Shown piece by piece: positions 7,745 through 16,467 of a stretch of DNA of 64,000 bases. The stretch comes from Kaistia granuli DSM 23481 (lineage in GTDB: Bacteria > Pseudomonadota > Alphaproteobacteria > Rhizobiales > Kaistiaceae), in contig NZ_AQYH01000006.1 of the NCBI RefSeq assembly GCF_000380505.1, forward strand, positions 1 to 64,000. Direction: 5' to 3'. The notes beneath the pieces are model-generated. The model saw nothing but the letters and a program-made list of their open reading frames with translations. It did no database searches and had not been told where the DNA came from. How positions within the stretch are numbered: position 1 is the stretch's first letter; the number at the start of each line of letters is the position of its first letter. The position numbers and the translations under genes were made by a program.

Positions 7745-8374
7745 TCAGGCAAGGGCCTGCCACAGCAGCGACGCCGCGATCGCGAACATCACCAGGCCAA
7801 TCACAACGTCGAGAATCCGCCAGGCGATCGGCCTGGCGAAGACAGGCGCCAGCAGCCTTGCGCCAAACCCCAGCGAATAGAACCAGACGCCGGACGCCAC
7901 CATGGCGCCGAGGCCAAAGGCGATCCGCGCCTCGCCCGCATGACGGGCGGACAGGGATCCGAGCAGGACGACCGTATCGAGATAGACGTGCGGATTGAGG
8001 AAAGTCAGCGCGGCGACCGTCGCCAAGGCCGGGCCGAGCCGGATTTCGGCGGAGCCCGAGGCGGTAAGGGCTTCCAAGTGGAAGGCGCGCCGGATCGCCA
8101 TCGCACCATAGGCGGTCAGGAACGCCGCGCCCGCGAGCGTCACGACGAACAGCACGCGCGGCGCCGCCTGCACGACCGTGCCCAGCCCACCGACGCCGGC
8201 CGCGATCAGCATAGCATCCGCCAGGAAGCAGAAGGTGGTGATCGGGAACACATGATTCCGGGTCAACCCCTGCCGGAGCACGAAGGCGTTCTGCGCTCCG
8301 ATCGCGACGATGAGACTGGCCCCGAGGAAGAAACCTTCGACCGCGGGCAACAAAAGTTCAATCATGCTTAACAA
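7745..8374 (-). CDS. LysE/ArgO-family amino acid exporter
   Basis: This 209-residue inner-membrane protein has about six hydrophobic segments and the LysE signature near the N terminus (GASLIVAIGAQNAFVLRQG). A FLNPHVYLDTVVLLG block follows near residue 130, which is the ArgO/LysE hallmark. The family exports lysine, arginine or canavanine out of the cytoplasm. No LysG/ArgP-type regulator lies next to it, which is unusual because the pair is often divergent, so control is unknown. An internal ATG three codons downstream is an equally possible start. Confidence 0.9.
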   Translation of the reverse strand: MLSMIELLLPAVEGFFLGASLIVAIGAQNAFVLRQGLTRNHVFPITTFCFLADAMLIAAGVGGLGTVVQAAPRVLFVVTLAGAAFLTAYGAMAIRRAFHLEALTASGSAEIRLGPALATVAALTFLNPHVYLDTVVLLGSLSARHAGEARIAFGLGAMVASGVWFYSLGFGARLLAPVFARPIAWRILDVVIGLVMFAIAASLLWQALA

Positions 8375-8468
8375 TTTCCGAACGGAGAATGGCGGGGCGT
8401 TGTCGCGCCACGTTTAGGCGACACCCCGGACTTCGTCATCTGGAATGCATCGCCGCTGGGCGGCGCGT

Positions 8469-9218
8469 TCAGAAGAGCTTCAGCTGGTCGTCCTCGGGCG
8501 GAGGTTTCTTCGGCGCCGCCGGAGCCTTCGCCATAGCCGCCTGTGCATTCAGGACGCTGCGCGCCTGGATCGAAGGATCATCATTGCGAAAGCTGTTGAC
8601 GCCGGCGCCGATCGGGATCGGCTCGAAAGTGCCATCAGGCGCCGGCAGCAGCACACGCCCGGCCCCCTCTCCCCGTCCAGCATCGAGCCCGAGCCAGAGA
8701 TCATACTGGTCGCGCCCGACCACCACCGGCATGCGCTCGTGGATTGGCGCCAGTTCACGGTTCGCCGCCGTGGTCAGGATCGTCGCCGTGTCGATGATGT
8801 TGCCCTGGTCATCCGCCCATTCGTCCCAGAGACCGGCGAAAGCGATGACGCCGCCGCTTGCCGGCTGCAGGTAGAAAGGCTGCTTCTTGCCGTCGGGACC
8901 CTTCTGCCATTCATAGAAGCCGGTCGCCGGGATCAGGCAGCGGCGATGACGATAGGCGCCGCGAAAGGCCGGCTTGTCGGCGGCCGTCTCCGAGCGCGCA
9001 TTGAAGAGCAGCGGCATGGCCGACAGGTCCTTGGTCCAGGACGGAATGAGCCCCCAGCGCACCAGCGCCGGCCGGCGTTGCCCCCGCTCGGCCCGCACGA
9101 TCAGGATCGGCTGCGTCGGCGCGATGTTGTAGCGCGGCGGAAACCACTCGATGCGGATCATCGAGAATTCGGCTTCGACATCCTCCTTCGGCACCGCCAG
9201 CGCGTAGCGTCCACACAT
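8469..9218 (-). CDS. SRAP-family abasic-site protein (YedK/HMCES-like)
   Basis: This protein caps abasic sites in single-stranded DNA by forming a thiazolidine link through its N-terminal Cys. The start must be at 9218, because the sequence MCGRYAL places the catalytic Cys at position 2 after Met removal; an upstream in-frame ATG at 9236 would block this. Other SRAP hallmarks are YNIAPTQ (active-site Asn), the central NARSET block, CLIPATGFYEW (catalytic Glu) and a C-terminal HERMPVV (catalytic His). The length of 249 residues includes a proline/alanine-rich tail. No LexA box was identified. Confidence 0.92.
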   Translation of the reverse strand: MCGRYALAVPKEDVEAEFSMIRIEWFPPRYNIAPTQPILIVRAERGQRRPALVRWGLIPSWTKDLSAMPLLFNARSETAADKPAFRGAYRHRRCLIPATGFYEWQKGPDGKKQPFYLQPASGGVIAFAGLWDEWADDQGNIIDTATILTTAANRELAPIHERMPVVVGRDQYDLWLGLDAGRGEGAGRVLLPAPDGTFEPIPIGAGVNSFRNDDPSIQARSVLNAQAAMAKAPAAPKKPPPEDDQLKLF

Positions 9219-9357
9219 CCGATTGCTCCAACTCAAGCCGCCGCGGCCATTTGGTAAAGACTTCGTAAGGAAGCGCCGCTAACGATCAGCACCCTATCAT
9301 CTAATTCGCCGCGCTTCTGCGGTGGCGGGCACGCCATCGCATGCTGGGAGACGATGC

Positions 9358-9747
9358 ATGCTGTTCGAGCCGGCGCCGCCGGAAAGCAAATATCTGAATC
9401 ACGCCGAGGATTTGGCGCTGCTTCTTGAGACTTTGCCGCACCGGCTCGACCTCGTCGACGGCGTCCTCGCTTGGCGACCCGAGCCCAGACGGCCGGTGCT
9501 GCCTGGCCCGGCCGACCATCGCGCCCGCCGGCGGCTGGACGATCTGGCGACGCGGCTAGATCGCCAGGCCGCCGCCGCCCAGGATGCCGTGCGCGAGGCG
9601 GTGCGAACCGGAAAGCTCGAGCTGCTCTGGCCGATCGCCTCGGTCGTCGGCAAGGAATTTCGGCCCATCATCGCCGAGGCGCGCGACGCCATCGCCGAGC
9701 CAAGGCCGCAGGAAGAACGCCATGTCGAGCTCGTCCGCGTCGCCTGA
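9358..9747 (+). CDS. Hypothetical protein overlapping the Nudix gene
   Basis: I recognise no family. The 129-residue product is soluble, acidic at its N terminus ([12 protein letters not shown]) and Arg/Ala-rich in the middle, consistent with a long helix ([24 protein letters not shown]). Its last 26 bases overlap the start of the Nudix gene in another frame, an arrangement that suggests translational coupling. No strong ribosome site precedes the ATG at 9358. Minus-strand frames cover the same interval but have skewed compositions. Confidence 0.55.
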   Translation: MLFEPAPPESKYLNHAEDLALLLETLPHRLDLVDGVLAWRPEPRRPVLPGPADHRARRRLDDLATRLDRQAAAAQDAVREAVRTGKLELLWPIASVVGKEFRPIIAEARDAIAEPRPQEERHVELVRVA

Positions 9748-10165
9748 CCTTCCCAGTTCCAAGCCCGCCGGTCCCGTCCTCGGCGTCAGCGTCGCCGTCT
9801 GGCGCGACGGGAAGGTGCTGCTCGTCCAGCGCGGCCACGCCCCCTGGCGCGGCGCCTGGTCGCTGCCCGGCGGGCGGGTCGAATGGGGCGAAACGCTGCC
9901 CGCCGCTGCCGCCAGGGAACTGCGCGAGGAGACGGGGCTCATTCTCGGCACCCCGCGCCTCGTCGATGCGCTCGACGCCATCGACCATCCGGCCGGCGGC
10001 CCCGTGCGCGGGCACTATGTCATCGTCGTCTTCACCGCGACCGCCGAGGGCACCCCGAAGGCGGCTTCCGACGCCGCGGACGCCGCCTGGTTCACCATCG
10101 ACCAGCTCGACGGGCTGGAGACGACGCCGGAGCTGAAGCGCATCATCCTCCTGACCGCGCCATGA
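9722..10165 (+). CDS. Nudix hydrolase
   Basis: This 147-residue enzyme of the Nudix superfamily cleaves nucleoside diphosphates linked to another moiety. The full Nudix box GX5EX7REUXEEXGU is present from GGRVEWGE through RELREETGL, so the Mg-binding glutamates are intact. The upstream [11 protein letters not shown] and the C-terminal [14 protein letters not shown] segments are typical of ADP-ribose pyrophosphatase or MutT-like members. The start overlaps the previous gene by 26 bases. Substrate is unassigned. Confidence 0.88.
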   Translation: MSSSSASPDLPSSKPAGPVLGVSVAVWRDGKVLLVQRGHAPWRGAWSLPGGRVEWGETLPAAAARELREETGLILGTPRLVDALDAIDHPAGGPVRGHYVIVVFTATAEGTPKAASDAADAAWFTIDQLDGLETTPELKRIILLTAP

Positions 10166-10250
10166 GCGCCCGTCCTTCCCGCTTGCGACAGCGAGCGAGG
10201 CAAACGATGATCCCCCGGCACGGACAGGCGAGGAATTGGATCGGGTGGGC

Positions 10251-10670
10251 ATGACGACCGGTGGAACGCCCCGACGGAGGCACCGCGCCCGCTGGCGGGT
10301 AATGGTTGCCCTCGGGCTGGCGCTCGTCGCCGCGCCCTTCCCCGCCTCGGCCCAGACGGCGGCCGGCGATCCCGCCTATGAAGCGCAATTGCAGCGCCTG
10401 GCCGAGATTCTCGGCGCGCTGCACTATCTCCGGCCGCTCTGCGGCGCCGAGGAGCCGTCAGTCTGGCGCGACCAGATGGACCAGATCCTGGAGGCCGAGG
10501 CGCCGACGCCGGAACGCCGAGCGCGCCTCGCCTCGCAGTTCAACCACGGCTTCGCCAGTTTCGCCTCCGTCTATCGCGCCTGCACGCCGGCTGCGCTGAC
10601 GGCGGTCGATCGCTACATGGCGGAGGGAACCCGCCTCACCCGCGACATCACGGCTCGTTACGGACGCTGA
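10251..10670 (+). CDS. TIGR02301-type exported protein
   Basis: This small exported protein belongs to a family restricted mainly to Hyphomicrobiales. After a basic N-terminal segment comes a hydrophobic stretch (VALGLALVAAPFPASAQ) ending in a plausible signal peptidase site. The mature part contains the conserved LGALHYLRPLCG motif, a second Cys near the end (YRACTPAA) and a YMAEGTRLTRDI helix; the two cysteines probably form a disulfide. The ATG at 10251 follows GGGTGGG; a TTG at 10236 is the alternative. Function is unknown. Confidence 0.8.
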   Translation: MTTGGTPRRRHRARWRVMVALGLALVAAPFPASAQTAAGDPAYEAQLQRLAEILGALHYLRPLCGAEEPSVWRDQMDQILEAEAPTPERRARLASQFNHGFASFASVYRACTPAALTAVDRYMAEGTRLTRDITARYGR

Positions 10671-10707
10671 AAATTCCGCGCCGCCGTTAACCAAAACCGT
10701 CGAATTG

Positions 10708-10724
10708 TTATCGTCAAGTTAACC
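10708..10724 (+). promoter_or_regulatory. Candidate CtrA-binding box
   Basis: TTAT-N7-TTAACC matches the CtrA consensus TTAA-N7-TTAACC with one mismatch. A second half-site, TTAACC, lies at 10687-10692. Both are in the intergenic region about 100 bases before the small gene at 10825. CtrA is the cell-cycle regulator of alphaproteobacteria; binding here is inferred. Confidence 0.35.
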
Positions 10725-10824
10725 CCTTCTTCAGGATCCCGGCCCCTCGGCCGCCACCCATGCTACCCTGCGGACAGGGCGATTCGATTTCTGCCCACAT
10801 GCGACGCGGCAAGAAGGCGACCCG

Positions 10825-11073
10825 ATGGAACACGATCACGACGAGATCGAAATTGCGGAACAGAAGCGCGCGGCGCTCGCCTATCTGACAGAGGCCTGGG
10901 ACGAAGCGATCGCCGAGGGCATCGAGCCCGACATCCTCGCCCATGCCGCCCTGTTCGCCGCGCTTTCCGACCTGATCGACACCTATGGCGAGGACGCCGT
11001 CGCCGATCTCGCCGTCTCGCTGCCGGACCGGGTCCGCCGCGGCGAATTCACGTTGCAGCGCACGATCCAGTAA
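10825..11073 (+). CDS. Small conserved-type hypothetical protein
   Basis: The product is 82 residues, acidic and mostly helical (QKRAALAYLTEAWDEAIAEG, then DILAHAALFAALSDLIDTYGEDAVADL). It has no signal peptide, no membrane segment and no Cys, and resembles a small cytoplasmic helical-bundle protein. I do not recognise a named domain. AAGAAGG precedes the ATG at a suitable distance. A possible CtrA box lies about 100 bases upstream. Confidence 0.7.
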   Translation: MEHDHDEIEIAEQKRAALAYLTEAWDEAIAEGIEPDILAHAALFAALSDLIDTYGEDAVADLAVSLPDRVRRGEFTLQRTIQ

Positions 11074-11205
11074 CGCAGCGTCTCCTTTGCCGGACGCCGG
11101 AAGCCTCGCAGCGATGACGCTGGCGAGGTTTTATTGTGCCCGGCCGGCGCTTGGCCGCTGCCGGCCTGTCAGCTAAGACTGGCGGACAGATTCTCGGAGG
11201 CAGGC

Positions 11206-11886
11206 ATGCTTGGGCGTTGGACGGTTGCTGGAATCGCGGTCGCGATGACGATGGTCGGGACGGCTCCGTCCCACGCGCTCGTGGCCGGCGAGAGCAAATC
11301 CGTGCCGACGCAGAGCATCATCATCCAGCCTGATCCGGTCGATGACGACAGCCTCGACGGGGCCGACGACGCCGAACAGGCCGCCGCCCCTGCCAAGATC
11401 TCGCCGGACGAGCCACTGCCGGTGATCGAGTATGACGTCTCGAAGCTGCCCGATCCGGTGAAGCGCCTGCGCGAAAAGCTGCTCGAAGCGGCCAAGACCG
11501 GCGACATCCAGCAGCTGAAGCCGATCATCGACGCCAACCGCGCGCCACCCAATCTCGGCGCCGACGCCAACCAGGACAAGGATCCGATCGCCTTCCTGAA
11601 GTCGCTCTCCGGCGACGAGGACGGCCGCGAGATCCTGGCGATTCTGAGCGAAGTGCTGGATGCCGGCTATGTGCATGTCGATGTCGGCACGCCGCAGGAA
11701 GCCTATATCTGGCCCTATTTCGCGCGCTATCCGATCAATGCGCTGACGCCGCCGCAGATGGTCGAGCTGTTCCGCCTCCTCACCTCCTCCGACTATGACG
11801 AGATGAAGAGCTTCGGCGCCTACCTGTTCTATCGCGTCGGCATCGCACCGGACGGCACCTGGACCTATTTCGAAGCCGGCGACTGA
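11206..11886 (+). CDS. Exported hypothetical protein
   Basis: The 226-residue product starts with a clear signal peptide (GIAVAMTMVGTAPSHALVAG), and the ATG at 11206 is preceded by GGAGG. A low-complexity acidic linker follows (PDPVDDDSLDGADDAEQAAAP), then a folded region with ISPDEPLPVIEYDVSKLPDPVKRLREKLLEAAKTGDI and a C-terminal block rich in aromatic residues (YIWPYFARYPINALTPPQMVELFRLLTSSDY). It is probably periplasmic. I recall similar unnamed proteins in Hyphomicrobiales but cannot name a domain or function. Confidence 0.75.
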   Translation: MLGRWTVAGIAVAMTMVGTAPSHALVAGESKSVPTQSIIIQPDPVDDDSLDGADDAEQAAAPAKISPDEPLPVIEYDVSKLPDPVKRLREKLLEAAKTGDIQQLKPIIDANRAPPNLGADANQDKDPIAFLKSLSGDEDGREILAILSEVLDAGYVHVDVGTPQEAYIWPYFARYPINALTPPQMVELFRLLTSSDYDEMKSFGAYLFYRVGIAPDGTWTYFEAGD

Positions 11887-11951
11887 ACCACCCCGACTTG
11901 ACCAAACCACTTGTTCATGATCTGTTCTCCGCATCCAACGGAGGAACGGTC

Positions 11952-12362
11952 ATGACGGGCGAGTCTTTTCACCGCGGTCGACTTATCGACCACGTCCAGC
12001 TTGTTGTTAGCGACTATGAGGCCAGCCGCCGTTTCTACGCGGCGGTGCTCGAAGTGCTGGAGATCCCCATGGTCTCCGCCGAGGGCTATTTCTTCGCGGA
12101 CGACCTCTTCGTCAGCGGCGGCTCGCCATTGACCGGTCGCTGCCATCTCGCCTTCCAGGCCAAGGATCCGGCGACGGTCGACGCCTTTTACGCCGCCGGC
12201 CTCGCCGCGGGCGGTCGTGACAATGGCGCGCCGGGTCCGCGCGATTATCATCCCAACTACTACGCGGCGTTCCTGATCGATCCGGACGGCAACAACATCG
12301 AGGCCGTCAATCACGGCCCGGCGAAGCGATCGGCGGAATCGGTCGTCATCGAAGCGATCTGA
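11952..12362 (+). CDS. VOC-family protein (glyoxalase/extradiol dioxygenase fold)
   Basis: This 136-residue single-module protein has the vicinal oxygen chelate fold. The first metal-ligand strand is DHVQLVVSDYEASRRFYAAVL, and the C-terminal half carries YYAAFLIDPDGNNIEAVNH with the Glu that usually closes the metal site. Family members include glyoxalases, dioxygenases and resistance proteins; nothing indicates which applies. The ATG at 11952 follows GGAGGAA, so the upstream in-frame start at 11898 was rejected. Confidence 0.88.
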   Translation: MTGESFHRGRLIDHVQLVVSDYEASRRFYAAVLEVLEIPMVSAEGYFFADDLFVSGGSPLTGRCHLAFQAKDPATVDAFYAAGLAAGGRDNGAPGPRDYHPNYYAAFLIDPDGNNIEAVNHGPAKRSAESVVIEAI

Positions 12363-12369
12363 TCGCCGC

Positions 12370-12399
12370 GAATTCGCCGGTCGAGACGCGGGCGAATTC
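12370..12399. terminator. Hairpin between convergent genes
   Basis: Arms GAATTCGCC (12370-12378) and GGCGAATTC (12391-12399) enclose twelve bases between the VOC gene and the end of the dihydroorotase gene. There is no T run, so terminator function is tentative. Confidence 0.4.
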
Positions 12400-12476
12400 G
12401 ATCGGCCCGGCAGCAATACGGGCGGCCGCGCCGCGCTATCCGCAGGAGCGACCGCCCGATGTCCGTGGAGTTCGCC

Positions 12477-13811
12477 TTAGGCCGGGCGCAGCGTCTCGAG
12501 AAAGCGGATCGGCTCGCCGATGGAGGGTTCGGTGATCTCGCCGTCCCACATGACGCGACGACCGCGCACGACCGTGCCGACTGGCCAGCCGATGACGCGC
12601 TTGCCGTCATAGGGCGTCCAGCCGGCGCGCGACGCGATCCACGAATTGGTGATCGTCTCGCGGCGCTTCATGTCGACGATGGTGAGATCGGCGTCGTATC
12701 CGACGGCGATGCGGCCCTTGCGGGCCATGCCGAAGATGCGCGCCGGGCCTGCCGAGGTCAGGTCGGCCAGCCGCTCCAGCGTCAGCCGGCCGGCATTGAC
12801 GTGATCGAGCATGATCGGCACCAGCGTCTGCACGCCGGTCATGCCGGAGGGCGAGGACGGATAGGGCGCAGCCTTCTCTTCCAGCGTATGCGGCGCGTGA
12901 TCGGAACCGAGAACGTCGATGATCCCCTGCGAGATACCCTTCCAGACGCCGGTGCGATGGCGGGCGTCGCGGATCGGCGGGTTCATCTGCAGGAGCGTGC
13001 CGAGCCGCGCATAGTCGTCGGCCGACAGCGTCAGGTGATGCGGCGTCGCCTCGGCGGTGGCGACATCCTTGTGCAGGGCCAGGTAGTCGATTTCCTCGGC
13101 GGTCGAGATATGCAGCACGTGGATGCGCGCGCCGGTGCGGCGAGCGATCGACACCAGGCGCTCGGTCGCCTGCATGGCGGCGATCTCGTCGCGCCAGACC
13201 GGATGCGACGACGGATCGCCCGGGACCCGCAGCGACTTGCGCGATTCGAGGCGCATCTCGTCTTCGGAGTGGAAGGCGGCGCGACGGCGCGTCTTCGACA
13301 GGATGGCGGCGATGCCCTCGTCGTCGGGAACCAGCAGGTCGCCGGTCGAGGAGCCGATGAAGACCTTGATGCCGGCGGCGCCCGGAAGGCGCTCGAGATC
13401 CGGAATGTCCGCGACATTGTCGCGGGTGCCGCCGACCCAGAAGGCAAAGTCGCAATGCATGCGGTGGGTGCCGCGGCGGATCTTGTCGGCGAGCGCGTCG
13501 GCGTTCGTCGTCGTCGGCTTGGTGTTCGGCATTTCGAAGACGCCGGTCACGCCGCCGAGCACGGCGCCGCGCGATCCGGTCTCGAGATCTTCCTTCTGCT
13601 CGGCGCCCGGCTCGCGGAAATGCACCTGCGTGTCGACGACGCCCGGCAGAATATGCAGGCCGGTGCAGTCGATCACCTTGCCGGCGCGGCGCGGGTCGAC
13701 GTCGCCGATGGCGGCGATTCGTCCGTCGCGGACCGCGATGTCATGCGTTCCCGTGCCGTCCTGATTGACGACCGTTCCGTTCCGAAAGAGAAACTCGTAG
13801 GTTTCCGTCAT
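12477..13811 (-). CDS. Dihydroorotase-type cyclic amidohydrolase
   Basis: The enzyme belongs to the amidohydrolase superfamily, type I dihydroorotase branch, and would interconvert carbamoyl-aspartate and dihydroorotate in pyrimidine synthesis. DTQVHFREPG near residue 60 supplies the HxH metal motif, HVLHIST a further metal His, and LGSDHAPH the catalytic Asp. At 444 residues it fits this class. The gene is not next to pyrB, and related enzymes include allantoinase and hydantoinase, so the reaction is likely but not proved. It is divergent from the YgfZ gene. Confidence 0.85.
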   Translation of the reverse strand: MTETYEFLFRNGTVVNQDGTGTHDIAVRDGRIAAIGDVDPRRAGKVIDCTGLHILPGVVDTQVHFREPGAEQKEDLETGSRGAVLGGVTGVFEMPNTKPTTTNADALADKIRRGTHRMHCDFAFWVGGTRDNVADIPDLERLPGAAGIKVFIGSSTGDLLVPDDEGIAAILSKTRRRAAFHSEDEMRLESRKSLRVPGDPSSHPVWRDEIAAMQATERLVSIARRTGARIHVLHISTAEEIDYLALHKDVATAEATPHHLTLSADDYARLGTLLQMNPPIRDARHRTGVWKGISQGIIDVLGSDHAPHTLEEKAAPYPSSPSGMTGVQTLVPIMLDHVNAGRLTLERLADLTSAGPARIFGMARKGRIAVGYDADLTIVDMKRRETITNSWIASRAGWTPYDGKRVIGWPVGTVVRGRRVMWDGEITEPSIGEPIRFLETLRPA

Positions 13812-13921
13812 GGCCGCCCTCCCCAGTGCATACCCGATCCGACGAAGCCTGAAGACGGATCGCGAGCACCGGCTTAAGGAAGGTGAGCCAACTTCACAAG
13901 CGCGTCCAATGCATGGGAACC

Positions 13922-14830
13922 ATGTCTATGCGTAATGGGTCATACGCCCAACTTGCCGATCGCGGCGCCGTCTTCATCGGCGGCGCGGAGGCGGAATCGT
14001 TCCTCCAGAACATCGTCACGACCGACATGGCGGCGATCGACGCCACGGGCGCCGGCTTCGGCGCGTTGCTGTCGCCGCAAGGCAAGATCCTGTTCGATTT
14101 CCTCATCCTGAAGGTGGAGGACGGCTATCTGTTCGACCTGCCGCGCGCGCTGGCTGCCGATTTCCAGAAGCGGATGACGCTGTATCGCCTCCGCGCCAAG
14201 GTCGAGATCGCCAACCGGAGCGAGAGCGACGCCGTCTACGCGTTCTGGAACAGCGACACGCCGCCAGTCCTTCCCGGCCCGGTCGCGCGCGATCCGCGCC
14301 TGGCCGCGCTCGGCTTTCGCGCCATCCTGCCGGTCGGGACACCGATTGCCGTCGCCGGCTATGAAGCGGCGACGGAGGCGGATTATCACGCCTGGCGCAC
14401 CGGCCTGACGGTGCCGGAGGGCGGCCGCGACTTTTCCTTTGGCGACGCCTTCCCGCATGACGTCGACATGGACGATCTCGGCGGGCTGGATTTCCGCAAA
14501 GGCTGCTATGTCGGCCAGGAGATCGTCTCGCGCATGGAACATCGCGGCACGGCGCGCCGGCGCGCCGTCGCGGTGACCAGCGCCGCGCCGCTGCCGCCGG
14601 CCGGCAGTTCGATCGAGGCGGACGGCAAGCCGATCGGCACGCTGGGCGGTTCGTTCGGTACCGACACGGGCACCGCCGGCATCGGGCTGATCCGGCTCGA
14701 CCGCGCCAAGAGCGCCCTCGACCAGGGCATCGCCGTCACGTCCGGGGGCGTTCCGCTCGCCATCGCGCTGCCGCCCTTCGCCCGCTTCGACTGGCCGGGC
14801 GACGGCGAGGATGGAGACGGCGCGGCATGA
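13922..14830 (+). CDS. ygfZ: YgfZ/GcvT-like tetrahydrofolate-dependent Fe-S protein
   Basis: This protein resembles the T-protein of glycine cleavage and supports repair or maturation of Fe-S enzymes using tetrahydrofolate. The diagnostic motif GLDFRKGCYVGQE is complete, including the conserved Cys, at about two thirds of the length. The N terminus has LADRGAVFIGGAEAESFLQN. The start is uncertain: GTG at 13883 and ATGs at 13913, 13922 and 13928 share the frame; I prefer 13922 because a GGGA lies just upstream. The stop overlaps the next start by four bases (ATGA), indicating coupled translation with the HD gene. Confidence 0.87.
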   Translation: MSMRNGSYAQLADRGAVFIGGAEAESFLQNIVTTDMAAIDATGAGFGALLSPQGKILFDFLILKVEDGYLFDLPRALAADFQKRMTLYRLRAKVEIANRSESDAVYAFWNSDTPPVLPGPVARDPRLAALGFRAILPVGTPIAVAGYEAATEADYHAWRTGLTVPEGGRDFSFGDAFPHDVDMDDLGGLDFRKGCYVGQEIVSRMEHRGTARRRAVAVTSAAPLPPAGSSIEADGKPIGTLGGSFGTDTGTAGIGLIRLDRAKSALDQGIAVTSGGVPLAIALPPFARFDWPGDGEDGDGAA

Positions 14831-15450
14831 ACGCGAAATCTCCGCGCCCGCGCGTCTGGCAGCGCATGCTGTCCGGCCGCCGGCTCGATCTCGCCGACCC
14901 CTCCCCCTTCGACATCGAGATCAGCGATATCGCGCATGGCCTCGCCCGGGTCGCGCGCTGGAACGGCCAAACCAGCGGCGCGCATGCCTTCTCGGTCGCG
15001 CAGCATTCGGTGCTGGTCGAACAGATCGCCGCCCTGGCCAAGCCGTCGATGAGCGAGGCGGACCGCCTCGCAGCCCTTCTGCACGACGCGCCGGAATATG
15101 TCGTCGGCGACATGATCTCGCCCTTCAAGGCGCTGGTCGGCGGCGAGTACAAGGTGGTCGAGGCCCGGCTGCAGGCGGCGATCCACCTGCGTTTCGGCCT
15201 GCCTGCGGAACGTCCGGCCGCGCTGACCGACGCGATCAAGGCGGCCGACAGGGTCGCCGCCTTCTTCGAGGCGACAGGGCTTGCCGGCTTCACCGAGGCG
15301 GAAGCGGCGAAATTCTTCGGCCGGCCGCGCGGCATCCTGCGCACACAGCTGGCGCTGGAACCCTGGCCGACGGCGGAGGCGCAGCGGATTTTCCTGGAGC
15401 GCTTCGACGCCCTCGCCGGCACCATGGCGGCAAGCGCCGTTTCGGCGTGA
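14827..15450 (+). CDS. HD-domain metal-dependent phosphohydrolase (YfbR-like)
   Basis: The 207-residue protein carries the HD pattern: VAQHSVLVEQ (first His), LLHDAPEYVVGDMISPFK (His-Asp pair and the E-Y-x-x-G-D stretch), and AIKAADRVAAFFE (last Asp). The EYVVGDMISPFK segment resembles 5'-deoxynucleotidase YfbR, suggesting action on nucleoside monophosphates. The gene is translationally coupled to ygfZ by a four-base overlap. Confidence 0.82.
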   Translation: MNAKSPRPRVWQRMLSGRRLDLADPSPFDIEISDIAHGLARVARWNGQTSGAHAFSVAQHSVLVEQIAALAKPSMSEADRLAALLHDAPEYVVGDMISPFKALVGGEYKVVEARLQAAIHLRFGLPAERPAALTDAIKAADRVAAFFEATGLAGFTEAEAAKFFGRPRGILRTQLALEPWPTAEAQRIFLERFDALAGTMAASAVSA

Positions 15451-15581
15451 CCCGGCCGCCTCGAACCACTACATAAGCCTGCCGGGAGCCCGCCCGCCGC
15501 TCCCCCGAAATGCCGCGACGACGATTTCATTTCCGATGTCGGCCGCGAACCGCACACCGAGAAGGTGCAAGGAGAACAACA

Positions 15582-16103
15582 ATGTCCCGCATTCACGTCT
15601 GCTCACTGTCCCGCATCGGCGCCACCGTCGCCCAGACCGGCGCCAGCCACCTCGTCACCCTGATCAATGCCGGTACCCCGGTCGAGCGCCCGGTGGCGAT
15701 CCCGGAAGAGCGGCACCTTTTCCTGGCCTTCAACGACATTCTCGAGCCGATGGATGGCATGACGCCGCCGGCCGAGGAACATGTCACGGCGCTGCTCGAT
15801 TTCGTCGAGAGCTGGAAGCCGGAGAAGCCGATCGTCATCCACTGCTTCGCCGGCATCAGCCGTTCGACGGCAGCCGCCTTCATCACCGTCTGCGCCCTGC
15901 GCCCCGAGCGCGACGAGGCGGAGATCGCGGCGCTGATCCGCACCGGCTCGCCCTCGGCCACGCCGAACCTGCGCCTGGTCCGCCTGGCCGACGAGGTGCT
16001 CGGCCGCCGCGGCCGCATGGTCAGCGCCATCGAGTCGATCGGTCGTGGCCGCGACGCTTTCGAAGGACATCCCTTCGCACTGGATCTGGACGGCATTCGC
16101 TAG
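15582..16103 (+). CDS. Tyrosine phosphatase-family protein
   Basis: This 173-residue protein contains the Cys-based phosphatase loop HCFAGISRST (HCx5RS), with nucleophilic Cys and Arg in place, at about residues 87-96. Upstream LAFNDI provides a plausible general-acid Asp. The small single-domain form is common in Hyphomicrobiales; its substrate is unknown. The ATG at 15582 follows AAGGAGAACAACA, whereas the upstream in-frame start has no ribosome site. Confidence 0.85.
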   Translation: MSRIHVCSLSRIGATVAQTGASHLVTLINAGTPVERPVAIPEERHLFLAFNDILEPMDGMTPPAEEHVTALLDFVESWKPEKPIVIHCFAGISRSTAAAFITVCALRPERDEAEIAALIRTGSPSATPNLRLVRLADEVLGRRGRMVSAIESIGRGRDAFEGHPFALDLDGIR

Positions 16104-16200
16104 GGCTTCCGGGGCCCGGGCGAAAGGCCGCATGGCTTGACCCGCTGCGGTGCAACGCGCAATGAGAGCGCCACGGCACGCAGAAAACTGGAAGAAAACC

Positions 16201-16458
16201 ATGTCCGACAAGACTGACAACGCGACAGATCCCGACTTCGACGATTTCGAAGGCGACCATTTCCAGGTGACCATCACCGTGGATGTGATCGCGAGCAATG
16301 CGACCGAGGCCGCGATGCTCGCCTACTGGTCGCTGAACGACGAACTGCCCGACACCTTCGAAGTGAAGGACGAAGAGGGCAATTCCGAAGAAGTCACCCT
16401 GACGGAAGAACAGAAGGAAGAGGCTCTCCTCGACGAGCTCTCCATCGACGTTCTCTGA
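16201..16458 (+). CDS. Small acidic hypothetical protein
   Basis: The product has 85 residues and an exceptional share of Asp and Glu (DPDFDDFEGDHF near the start and EEVTLTEEQKEEALLDEL at the end). The middle contains VTITVDVIASNATEAAMLAYWSLNDELPDTF, which looks like a compact alpha/beta core. There is no signal peptide. I do not recognise a domain. A GGAAGAAAACC ribosome site precedes the ATG, and a strong hairpin follows the stop, so it is probably a monocistronic real gene. Confidence 0.7.
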   Translation: MSDKTDNATDPDFDDFEGDHFQVTITVDVIASNATEAAMLAYWSLNDELPDTFEVKDEEGNSEEVTLTEEQKEEALLDELSIDVL

Positions 16459-16467
16459 ACCGATCGA

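Noticed and set aside
7560-7880. A 106-codon plus-strand frame between the small gene and the LysE exporter
   Set aside because: It overlaps the exporter antisense, is Ala/Pro/Ser-rich and has no motif or good ribosome site.
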